The notes under the pieces: generated by a model
Databases searched by the model: none
Seen by the model: only the letters and a program-made list of their open reading frames with translations
Told to the model about the DNA's origin: nothing
Program-made: the position numbers and the translations under genes
Shown here: in pieces, positions 34,401-43,519 of the stretch
How positions within the stretch are numbered: the stretch's first letter is position 1
Layout of the letters: each line of letters starts with the position of its first letter
From: Colias croceus
Taxonomy: Eukaryota; Arthropoda; Insecta; Lepidoptera; Pieridae
DNA length: 64,000 nt
Direction: 5' to 3'
Assembly: GCF_905220415.1 (NCBI RefSeq)
Contig: NC_059537.1
Location: 4,873,622 to 4,937,621, forward strand

Positions 34401-37400
34401 CGTAGTCTGCACCTGCCTCGCTAGTTTTCCGGCTGGGCGGCTGCTGCGCTGGGGCTGGGGCTTCTCTTCCAGGCACACGGTGGGATGCACTTGTGAGCGC
34501 GCTGCCGGAACCTGAAGTGGTAGCTGCACAACCAGTCAGGTGCGCCGGGACGACGTCGCTTCGAAGATGACCTTGAAGACTCTCGAAAATTGCGTGACGG
34601 TGTTCTGGGTCGCCGGTGTACCGCTCGTGATCGTGAGCGCTCGATGTTTGAAAGACGCACGTTGATTTTCGCCAATTCCGCCGCAAGGGTGCCGTAAAAG
34701 TTAGATGTAGACATCGCCATGTTAAAATTTAAATTCTTCCAATAAATCTTCGTCTTCAAAATAATTTTATTGTTATAATTTCTTGTTGTTCTTTGTCGGG
34801 GTCACCAATGTTGAGTAGTGCCTTTGCCCCCGTAGGTTGCCCCAAATAATAAAACCTTTCCTTCAACTGCTTTATTACTCTTCACAATACATAAGTGTTA
34901 TTTATGCTAGCCGTTATGCACTACTGACTTTAAATTCTAATAAATCTAAAAAGCGTCGGGGAAACAATGTGGACGCACACATATACAAAAAGCTCGATCA
35001 GCGAATTGTACATGTGTGTCCCTACATGCATTATGTACTATATTAAAATGCTAAGAATGCAATTAACATAGCTATGATAAGGTCTTCAAGGTCAATCTGT
35101 CGACCTGCACCTGATCTTTGTTATCCGGATTCAAAATGTGTTCTAGAATTTAGAGAGGGTCATTGCATTGTCTGATAACCTGAATTGAAAATGTTAATAT
35201 GTAAATATTAAATAAAACATGATCTTTCAGAGGTAAAAGCGAAACAAAAAGAATACGACGCGCTAAGCATAGACGAAGAGAATTCAATCGCATCGTATTG
35301 TAATATTCGCTCGCAATTAGACCTATTGGGAGCACAGTTTAGATCTTTTATTACGCGTCCGGAATATCTTAAACCTTTCTTGCAGCCTGGACGACTTGTT
35401 AAGGTAAAATATATTTATATGTAGTATAAATGATGAGCAACATGCTGATATTAAACTACCATAAATACCAAAATTAAATATCTGATAACAATTATCCATC
35501 TATCTATATACATATAATAAATCTGTAGAAGGGTCAATTCTGTACATTGAAAATATTGAAAAAATAAATAGCAGGGGGTGTTACTGGATCGATACCAAAC
35601 CCAAATATGTGATTAAAAATATTTTTGTCTGTCTGTCTGTCTGTCTGTATGTTCAGGCATCACGTGAAAACTAACGGTCCGATTTCGATGAAACTTGTAT
35701 AATTATACTTTATTATCCTGGGCATAAAATAGGATACTTTTTATCCCGGAAAAATACGTAGAAAAAAAATAAATCTTAACTTTTCTTAATTTTTCCGCGC
35801 GGACGGAGTCGCGGGCGGAAGCTAGTAATAGAATAATTGTGTATTTGTGTAGATAAAAATTCAATTCAAATCTACATAAATCCTCATTTATATTTGTTCG
35901 TCAATCATTTTATTTACATTACCCAAAACTACAAAAATCTGTATCAAAACATACACAACTTACAAACTACATCAATATAATTTACTGTTCTTTCTATAGA
36001 TAAAAACAGAAAAGTACGAATATGACTGGGGCATAATAGTGAATTTCCGGCATAAAACGGGCAAAGGCAAGAAAGGGCAAGATGAGAATCCCCTCACGGC
36101 TGATACAGTAATACTTGTGGATATATTGCTGCATGTTAAAAAGGGGAAGGGAGATGAACCGGAGAGCAATGTTCCGTGCCCCCCGGGTGAGGTAAAGTGA
36201 ACTTGAACTTTTATTTGTATACACTAAGGTACAATTTGAGAACTTTTTGTAAATATGCAATGTGCATTAAAATATATTTTTTATTATTTTGAATCATAGG
36301 CATGCTTAATATGAATCTAATAATGACAGAAAATAATGAAATTTCTTTAATTTTGGTTTAAATAACTATTATTTATTACAGTCTGGAGATGTGGAAGTAG
36401 TACCAGTATTGCACACGCTAATATATCAAATAAGTTCGCTTCGTGTGTACTATCCTAAAGATTTACGACCATCCGACAGCCGTAAATCGGTTTTGAAAAC
36501 AATAAACGAAGTGAAGAAACGATTCCCAGAAGGCCCGCCGCTATTGAATCCTATAAAAGATATGAAAATTGAGGATTCCGTATTTAAAGAATGTGTGGAT
36601 AAAATAAAAATTTTTGAAGACAGGTATGTAAAATGCTTTAGTTCTAATGCGTGGCTTTAAATCAGATTTTTTAAAAGTTTATTTCAAACTAAGTAACTTA
36701 AAAATTATGATATTCTGTTTTTAATATTTTGACAATCAGTAATTTACATTAAAGAGTTACGTGTGCCGAGCACACGTGTTAGAAGTGAAACTTCTTTGGC
36801 AAGCATCAAAGATACCAAAATCGTCGCCTTACTCCATGACGTGGCGGTATTGCCCTAACGCGACCTTGAAATTTTACTCAACGCGCCTAAAGAAATTTCA
36901 CTTCAAAAAATTTTCTTCAATATGTTGAACCAATGACAAACTAAAAAATGTTTTGAGAAAAAGATATGCTATGTGTTTAATTGACAATCATCTTGAATTT
37001 TTTTTTTAAGATTATACGCCCACCCACTGCACAAAGACAAGAACCGCGCAGCGCTAACAAGCGCATACGAAAAGAAGCAAGAAATGTTCGAAGATCTGAA
37101 ACAAGTTAAACAGGAGCTGCATAAAGCTAAGAGTATATTACAAATGGACGAATTGAAGAAACGGAAACGTGTGCTTCGACGAATGGGATATTGTACTATG
37201 GCTGATGTTATTGAGATGAAGGGACGGATCGCTTGCGAACTGAGCAGGTACTTTGGATATTTAGCTTGTCTGTATATCTGCGAGGAATATGGTAGAATAA
37301 GAATAGACGTTTAAATATTCTTAATGGATGTGCTTCCGGTTTTAACGTCGGAAATTATATCAATAAAAATTGTGTGTTTCTTTGCTATTTAAAAAAAATA

Positions 37401-39260
37401 CTGGTATATTATCAACACTTCGAGTTACGACTTACAGCTGATGTAAAACTGTATGAAAATATTCTAGAATACTTTTAAGCTTTAAGTTTACAACATCATG
37501 TTAGTGACAAAATAAAACAACGTAAATCTATATATATAAAACTCAAAGGTGACTGATATCGTGATCTATCAACGCACAGCCCAAACCACTGGACGTATCG
37601 GGCAGAAATTTGGCATGCAGGTAGATGTTAGGACGTAGGCATCCGTTAAGAAAGGATTTCCCGAAATTCTTGCGGGAACGGGGAAAAACGGGGATGCACG
37701 TACAAAGTCGTGGGCGGAAGCTAGTAATGAAATAAATATTTATTAGTAAATAAAAAATAATAATTTTACATCGTAATCTCTATTTTTATTTACGCAGTGC
37801 TGACGAATTACTACTGACCGAGTTGATATTCAACGGTGTGTTCAACAACCTCACACCGGAACAGAGCGCGTCGCTCGTGAGCTGTTTCGTGTGCGATGAA
37901 AATTCTACACAAACGTCCTCTACTGGGGAGGAGTTGCGTGGAGTACTTAGACAGCTACAGGTTAGTGTAAAATGGATCTTATTGTGTAGGGGTTATGGTT
38001 CAATTTAGCTTAACAGAGCGCGACGCTAGTAAGCTGTTTTGTGTGTGATGAGAACTATACACAAGCGTCGTATACTGGAAGGAGTTGCGTGGAGAACTTA
38101 AACAGCTACATGTCAGTGATAATGTAAAACGGACCTTATTGTATAGTGGTTATGGTTCAATTTAGCTCAACAGAGGGCGTCGCTAGTGAGCTGTTTTGTG
38201 TGACGAGAACTCGTGGTAGTTGTTAAGGTTCGCATATTCAATAAGTTATTTAAAATTATTATGTTGTCCAATACTGAAGCTTTCTACTCGTGAAATAATT
38301 GTTGAAATGAGTATAGTAGTAATTTTTTATTTTATCCATTTTTTCTAATTATGAGTATAGTTAGTTAATATATATATATGTTATAGTTAATATATATATA
38401 TATGTTATAGTTAATTATAGTATAGTTCACATACATATTCCATCATAACAATATTTTTTAAGAAGAAACACAAATTTTTCCAGGAATACGCGCGTCGCAT
38501 AGCAAAGGTATCAATAGACGCCAAGATGGCGCTGGACGAGGACGAGTACGTGGGCAAGTTCAAGTGCACGCTCATGGACGTTGTGCTCGCGTGGGCCAAG
38601 GGCGCGTCCTTCCTGCAGATATGCAAGATGACTGACGTTTTTGAAGGTATGTTTGATCTATACTAATATTATAAAGAGGAAAGGTTTGTATGTATCTATG
38701 GTTTTCACGCATAAACTACTGGACCGATTTCAAAAATTCTTTCACCATTAGAAAGCTGCATCTTCACTGAGCAACATAGGCTATATTTGTATTTTCAAAA
38801 AAAATAGAGATCCTTACCAAAAATGCAATAATGTAACAAAAGGTGTAAAAAATTCCTTAATAAAAATTCTGTAATCGCGTGCGCTGCGGAATCTGTTCCT
38901 TGAAGTACGAGGATGGTTCTTATGAAAAAAAAAAAATTTTTTTTGCATTGTGTTAGTATTATACTTTTCAGCTATTAATGAATATATTGTGTTTGGGTGT
39001 TAGAAATGTTATGTAATGATGGATACATTGTGTTTATGAAGGTTTTGTACCTTTTCCGTCAACGTTATTCCTAAAGCATTAAGCAACTATACAATTTTCC
39101 AGGATCAATAATCCGTTGTATGCGGCGTCTGGAAGAAGTGTTACGGCAGTTGTGTCAAGCGGCCAAGAACATTGGTAACACAGATTTGGAGAACAAGTTC
39201 AGTGAAGCGATCAAAATGTTGAAGAGGGACATTGTGTTCGCTGCCAGTTTATATATGTAG
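25443..39260 (+). CDS. Mtr4: Mtr4: exosome-associated DExH RNA helicase (18 exons, 1033 aa)
   Basis: Exons: 25443-25534, 25610-25747, 25842-26084, 26498-26672, 27070-27181, 27366-27568, 27934-28174, 28385-28575, 28759-28860, 29385-29558, 30178-30280, 35231-35403, 36000-36191, 36382-36623, 37011-37247, 37798-37960, 38484-38646, 39103-39260. All are GT-AG, and the frame is continuous for 1034 codons. The helicase core has AHTSAGKT (147-154, Lys153), TTPIKALSNQ, DEIH (238-241), SAT (269-271), GIHHGGLLP, FAMGLNMPA and QMSGRAGRRG (507-516). A KOW-bearing arch follows (about 600-800; KTEKYEYDWGIIVNF), then the DSHCT C-terminus ending in ASLYM. Length and all motifs match Mtr4/MTREX rather than Ski2. 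The protein unwinds and feeds nuclear RNA to the exosome, working in TRAMP/NEXT-type complexes. Five of its introns carry transposon-derived sequence, yet no coding damage is seen. It ends about 0.4 kb from the probable 3' end of the convergent alpha2/delta gene. Confidence 0.97.
26154..26338 (-). repeat. Lepidopteran dispersed repeat in Mtr4 intron 3
   Basis: Starts ACTAGCTGCTCCGCGCGGTT and ends TTATAATATTAGTATAG. It is the reverse complement of the type found at 20999-21196. Confidence 0.8.
29053..29266 (+). repeat. Lepidopteran dispersed repeat in Mtr4 intron 9
   Basis: Starts CCATACTAATATTATAAATG, includes CTGTCTGTCTG and TTACTCAATCACGCC, and ends GCGGGTGGAAAGCTAGT. It is the same type as the reverse copy at 13142-13383. 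Confidence 0.8.
29600..30011. mobile_element. 412-bp MITE with 35-bp terminal inverted repeats in Mtr4 intron 10
   Basis: The left end CGCCTTTAGTACACCTACGC... (29600-29634) is the near-exact complement of the right end (29977-30011). The interior has no coding frame but repeats TGCGAAA words. The target duplication is not clear, so the superfamily is not assigned. Confidence 0.82.
30333..30548 (-). repeat. 3' LTR of the Ty3/gypsy element
   Basis: 216 bp, TGTTGAGTAGT...CCCTACA on the plus strand. It differs from the other LTR by a handful of changes and small indels in the first 40 bp, pointing to a fairly recent insertion. Confidence 0.92.
30549..31264 (-). other. Non-coding 3' region of the LTR element
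   Basis: AT-rich and without an envelope-like ORF. It ends in the polypurine tract next to the LTR. Confidence 0.7.
31265..31798 (-). pseudogene. LTR element integrase C-terminal fragment
   Basis: 177 codons. The sequence continues the integrase in a different frame: MLGLRAAIRTD, then AELAFGKTLRLPGEF, which is the usual post-core segment. A small SH3-like region with DGPYQVLER follows. It overlaps the end of the pol frame by about 30 bases. Its stop is followed by about 700 bp without coding before the 3' LTR. Confidence 0.85.
31767..34529 (-). pseudogene. LTR element pol: protease, reverse transcriptase, RNase H, integrase (3' broken)
   Basis: A 920-codon frame. In order: aspartic protease (LVDTGANVSVLP), RT (CGDYRQLN, FGLRNAAQTF, YLDDVIIAS catalytic Asp pair), RNase H (LMTDASN, TYDRELLAI, IYTDHKPL), integrase zinc-binding HHCC region (HNLSHPG ... 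CVSCQRSK) and the catalytic core (VDLVGPLP, SDQGRQFES, HPQSNGAVERWH). The reading goes out of frame near 31800, shortly after the integrase core. The remaining part is the separate ORF at 31798-31265. Domain order RT-RH-IN is that of Ty3/gypsy, not Copia. Confidence 0.92.
34421..34759 (-). CDS. Short gag-region ORF of the LTR element
   Basis: 112 codons. The N-terminal part is a short helical segment, and the middle is an Arg/Ser-rich stretch. The C-terminal part has a Cys/His cluster (WLCSYHFRFRQRAHKCIPPC) resembling the small zinc-binding motif found upstream of the protease in many arthropod gypsy elements. A full capsid domain is absent. It overlaps the start of the pol frame in another register, as gag and pol commonly do. 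Confidence 0.6.
   Translation of the reverse strand: MKTKIYWKNLNFNMAMSTSNFYGTLAAELAKINVRLSNIERSRSRAVHRRPRTPSRNFRESSRSSSKRRRPGAPDWLCSYHFRFRQRAHKCIPPCAWKRSPSPSAAAAQPEN
34809..35026 (-). repeat. 5' LTR of the Ty3/gypsy element
   Basis: 218 bp, near-identical to 30333-30548. In element orientation it is followed by the TGG-starting primer-binding candidate. Confidence 0.92.
35504..35826 (+). repeat. Lepidopteran dispersed repeat in Mtr4 intron 12
   Basis: Starts CTATATACATATAATAAATC, contains GGGTCAATTCTGTACATTG and a (TGTC)n run, and ends GACGGAGTCGCGGGCGGAAG-CTAGT. A longer close relative in the same orientation is at 63060-63544. Confidence 0.82.
36781..36905. mobile_element. MITE-like element with GAAGTGAAACTTC ends in Mtr4 intron 14
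   Basis: The left end AGAAGTGAAACTTCTTT and the right end AAAGAAATTTCACTTC are inverted. It is the same end-sequence as the element at 21548-21737. The interior is short and non-coding. Confidence 0.55.
37528..37725 (+). repeat. Lepidopteran dispersed repeat in Mtr4 intron 15
   Basis: Starts CTATATATATAAAACTCAAA and ends GTCGTGGGCGGAAGCTAGT. It belongs to the same broad group by its ends, with a different core (CAAACCACTGGACGTATCGG). Confidence 0.72.
38022..38218 (+). pseudogene. Two decayed tandem copies of Mtr4 exon 16 in intron 16
   Basis: From 38022 the sequence AACAGAGCGCGACGCTAGTAAG... repeats exon 16 from 37860 onward, together with its donor and the following intron (GTTATGGTTCAATTTAGCT). 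A second, shorter copy begins at 38169 and stops near 38218. The copies carry changes such as in-frame TAG and TAA and an altered donor (CATGTCAGT), so they are not usable exons. Confidence 0.88.
38658..38960 (+). repeat. Partial lepidopteran dispersed repeat in Mtr4 intron 17
   Basis: The start CTATACTAATATTATAAAGA is of the common type, followed by ACTACTGGACCGATTTC. The terminal CTAGT motif is degenerate and the right limit is approximate. Confidence 0.55.
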
Positions 39261-39668
39261 TAAATGTATGGTAATATACGTTATTTTATACATAGTTTGC
39301 TTTTTATTTGTAGTAATAAGGGTTTCTAGGGTATCACTACCCTGAATGATGAATTTATTTAGAATTCAAGTTTGTATTGGAAAATATATATATTGGTCGT
39401 TTAGCTGATGTTTTGAACTCACAGTAAAGTGAATAAATATATCATATTTTCAACACTCCTTTCCATACTCTAATTGGAGAAAAATCGAACAAACTAAAAA
39501 ATCTTTATAATCTCTTCAGCTGTTGAGTTATAATGGTAAAACAAATCATTCTTATTGCGAAATATAGTTATGTACTAAAACAGTATTTACTCTTAGAGAC
39601 TCTGTTTTTTTCTTTCTCTGGAAAGGAATAAAACAACAAACACAAATTCCACAATGTTATAAGAGAAC

Positions 39669-39674
39669 TTTATT
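39669..39674 (-). terminator. Candidate polyadenylation signal of the alpha2/delta gene
   Basis: TTTATT on the plus strand (AATAAA on the minus strand), about 3.85 kb past the stop codon and about 0.4 kb from the Mtr4 stop. Nearer signals exist, so its use is a guess. Confidence 0.25.
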
Positions 39675-40578
39675 GTAATAATTACGGTTTATCTATAGCA
39701 TGAACTGGCAAGTAACAAAAAGAACAATATTTGACTAGAATTACACTAGAGAACCATGTTCACAGTCGGCCGTGCCCAAACATACAACAACTATATCACT
39801 TACCATCAACTAATATGAGAACAAATAAACGTTGACACAGCGACATCAAAACTCGACTCACAAATTTCCAATTTACTTATAAATTTCGAATATTATCTAA
39901 ATTCTAGAAGCGTTAACGAGGGCATGATTATAGTTATAGTTAAAGGGATAAAACAAACGGATACGTTTAGAAAAGTGTAACACTGTAGTGAATGGCGTAA
40001 AATTACCTCCTTACATAAAACTTACGCGATTACAAACCTTAATAAAATATTTTAAGAAGACCTCCTTCAACGTCTCTTCGCAAAACAACTGGCGGCTAAA
40101 TAAATGAGTTTTACTCTATCATTTATTAATTTCTCTACTTACACTATGACGATATATAAAGCTACTATGGCGGGTATTGATTTTGAAATTAATCTATATT
40201 GATCGAGGCCTCCTTAAAATCGCGTTATACAAGATCACAATCGAAAATATACAAAAAACCGCTTACGCTATAGTATCATTTGGTGCCTGATTTGATATGT
40301 CCACGAAATAAACGCGAAAAGAACACTAACTGTCTAGCTATTATTTGCGTAACTAAACGAGGTATATCCTTTGTGTCTATATTAACTAAAACCCGCGAAG
40401 TGCAAATCGAAGTATGCACGCAACGCGAGCGCCACCTATACTATAAAGTATACACTATTATTATCATTTTAATACTTAGTTAAGAGTAAATACGCCTCAC
40501 GACTGCTATGGAAGACTCGACGCTTACAAGAAGCACTTTCAATACATTAGTCGTTCAACACTCACCGGTAGAAACGAT

Positions 40579-41417
40579 TATAGGTCTACCAGAATCTGAT
40601 GGCATATTTATATTTAAGAAATATAAGATTTTCATGTGGCAACTTATTTGACAACTATCAAATTGGTTGTCAAATTATTTGTCTTTTTTGCAGTTGATAA
40701 ATAATTTTTAGGATTTTGTCTAAAAAATCTTCGAAAATGTCGAAAAAGCCGCTGTGATCACAAGCAAGAGGTGTTGTTTATAATGTGTATAGAAAAATAT
40801 TTGATGAAGAAGGGTCAAACACATCACAATTTTCAATTTAGAAGATTTTATTGGTAAATTGGACTAACCCGCTTTGATACTTTTAATTAAAAAATATTAT
40901 ATGTAGGTAACTATAATATTGTTTGTTGATTGGAATATAATTTTATGAAAACTTATTACAGGAGTTTCCAATACGGCTATTCGTCAAGTCCAAGCTGACC
41001 AAGTCAATTTTATAATGTGTGTATCTGTTAATACTTACGAAAATAAATATAGTTTTATTTTACTTTTATTTTATTTTATAAAAAATTATAAGCAGTCTAG
41101 TTTTCTATCGATATAATATCGATATTTTCACATGGCATAATGATAATGAACATACAAATATAGGTATGTGTAAATAATAATATGTATTACCTGTGTAAAA
41201 GTAATATGTATATTATACATGTAAGTATGTACCTACATAATATTAAGTGGATATCTCATTATTAAATACAGTATTGTCCACTTATGTAATGTGACTAATG
41301 ATATTGAGAACAAACTAAAAAATAAGCAGTATCAAGATCGTTCAGTCCATTTTCCCTAGGGTTGCACACTCAAAATTTTGATTTCCCTAATTGCCATCAG
41401 ATTCTGGGTTACCTATA
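40579..41417. mobile_element. ~840-bp transposon remnant with 26-bp inverted ends
   Basis: The left end TATAGGTCTACCAGAATCTG... (40579-40604) and the complement of 41392-41417 agree in 23 of 26 positions. The interior contains a short decayed frame beginning ATGTCGAAAAAGCCGCTGTG (about 40737) but no intact transposase. TATA/TA at both edges would suit a TA-targeting family. Confidence 0.65.
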
Positions 41418-43519
41418 CATCATTACATCGACTCCTTACTGTATAGTTTATACAAAATGTACAATATTTCAAAAGCATTCTTCAACAACTCTGTAAATAC
41501 GTACGGATACAACAGTTTGATTACAAACGACCATGGAACCACTGACAATATTTTAGAATATTAGTGTACTTAATATTATCTCACGACTTAGTGTCGCGTT
41601 GCAAAACGATTATAGTATACTGATTTATAACTGTAATATATGTCCTCGGATGGAAAGATGTGTTGGAGTTTTCCCAAAGTTTGCGAAATTTTAAGAAAAC
41701 TCAATACATCAACGGATTTCATTTAGTAACAAGAATCGATTCCTTGTCGGTTTATGGAGATGCTTACAAATTACTTCCACCAGTCCCTCAAAAACCTTAC
41801 ATTCTCATCCAATCCCTAGTTGGTAGCAACACGTATAGTCAATCAGTCCCATACACTAGGAGCTTGCTTTTGTCCCATCACGTGATCTCACTCGGGTAAC
41901 ATCAAACATCCAAAATACAAACTGCTGCGTTTTGGCACACAATGCGAGAAATACTATTTATTTTGTACTATTTCAGAGCTTTGCGGTCATTTACATTTAT
42001 TATTAATTATAAGAAAAACGGACAAGAGCAAGCCCGATGACGTAGTTATCGATAAATATGTAAAATTCCTATATTTAAGAGTTATTTATTAGGACCTGTT
42101 TAAACTTATTTAACTGAAGAGTTTTTATTGATTTTAATATAAATAGAAATAATTTAAAATTTTCTATACATCTGTTACAATTTAATAAAATGAAATAATT
42201 TTTTGTAATCCATGAAATGGAGAATAAATAATCATATAAAATAAAAAAATATACCTATCGTTTCACGACAAAGTGTAAAGAGCAATTAATACTAATATAT
42301 ACGCAGTACGCACCCTTTAAAGGACCACATTTATAATAAATACTTTAACAGTAATAAAGTGCATTCATAAATATACCATACGTAGCTGACAAGAAGGAAA
42401 TTGTTTTATACGTCTTGATACTTGAGAAATATTATATTGTAAACCGTATTACTATGGCAAAATTATTGTTAACGGTTCACAGTAATGACAATAAGCAGTC
42501 TACAATATTTTTCGCAACACCCAACATACAGGTCGATGCATAAAATTTTGTAATTGCTCTCGTGTTTTTCAATGCCATAGATTAAAATCAGCGACACTCG
42601 TTTTTCATAGGCCATCAAAATAGTAAATATTTACAATAAAATATGAGATTACTAACGCTCTCAATTATTTAATTATTCAAAGATTAGGCGTGAAAATTCC
42701 TAGCAACTACTTATGAATCTTACTGCAAGGACATCGAGTAACGTAGTACATAAAGTACATGAATTTAGTACACTTTTGACACTTAATAAATGCCTAATGA
42801 ACAATCGATTATTATTAATACACATATATATTAGGTTGAACGATCGATAATAATGCGATGTCACTTACAGCAACAATTTAAATTACTTTAGGCACACAAA
42901 ATAAATCTCTATAAACAAAATTATGTTTTTAATAAATTTCTGTATATTTTTCAATAAGTTTGGATGACTGATATGAAGAATAAATTTAACATAGGTAAAT
43001 TTTTCTAAAACAGTTAGTACTTCATGTTAAATCATTTATCACCTATTAACATTATCTATAATTTATAAGATCTCCAAGTAATATCTTTAATCGAATTTAA
43101 CAAGATATTCGTTATCTACCTATTTATTTACGCGAATGCATCGTAGTTACAATATGAGTGAACCGAACAGAGAGGGAAAATCTTTAAACCGTATCTTATC
43201 CTAATACAAATAATCCTGTCTCAAAACAAGATCAAAAGTTCACTTGGTCGGACCAAAACTTCAGTCGATAAAATTGATCAAAACTCTTAAACATTTCGTA
43301 GACCGACGGCGGCACTCGTCTGAGCGGTTATTTATCCCGTCGCCCATCGACGAGCGCAACAGTTCATAGATCACATCGCGCGATTCGAACACAACGTAAT
43401 ATCGACGCGCAAAGCTTTCCGTTCGGAAATTAACGATCCAGATAAGACTATAGGGTTGATATGAAATTCGATATGGTTTATGGAAAGCTAGTGCGGTCGG
43501 GGGCGGGCGGCTAGTGCAG

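Larger units (their letters stand above)
30333..35026 (-). mobile_element. Ty3/gypsy LTR retrotransposon in Mtr4 intron 11 (4694 bp)
   Basis: Two LTRs (30333-30548 and 34809-35026) begin TG and end CA and bracket a minus-strand protease-RT-RNase H-integrase frame. The 5-bp target duplication TGCAT is at 30328-30332 and 35027-35031. A purine-rich tract (minus strand GAAAAAGGGGGGGAATAA) abuts the 3' LTR, and a primer-binding-site candidate TGGTGACCCCGACA follows the 5' LTR. The pol frame is broken once near its end, gag is reduced to about 110 codons, and no env is present. The element is therefore defective on its own, and it lies antisense to Mtr4. Confidence 0.94.
39261..43519. other. Convergent region: Mtr4 3' end and probable alpha2/delta 3'UTR
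   Basis: No coding exon is found. The left 0.4 kb is the Mtr4 3'UTR. A minus-strand AATAAA at 39669-39674 is the last strong poly(A) signal before Mtr4, so the alpha2/delta 3'UTR could run nearly 4 kb. A transposon remnant lies at 40579-41417. Confidence 0.5.

Noticed and set aside
34342..34686. Second ORF overlapping the gag region of the LTR element
   Set aside because: It is out of register with both the Cys/His cluster ORF and the pol frame, and has no recognisable domain.
35630..35650. TGTC runs as a possible CRISPR-like or regulatory array (also 63181-63210 and 13339-13356)
   Set aside because: Simple microsatellites inside dispersed repeats; no spacers, and the genome is eukaryotic.
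38361..38420. Repeated TATATATATGTTATAGTTAA
   Set aside because: Short AT microsatellite with three imperfect units; no further significance seen.
41660..41899. 79-codon plus-strand ORF
   Set aside because: No domain, no splice partners and AT-rich codon use; it lies in the probable antisense 3'UTR of alpha2/delta.
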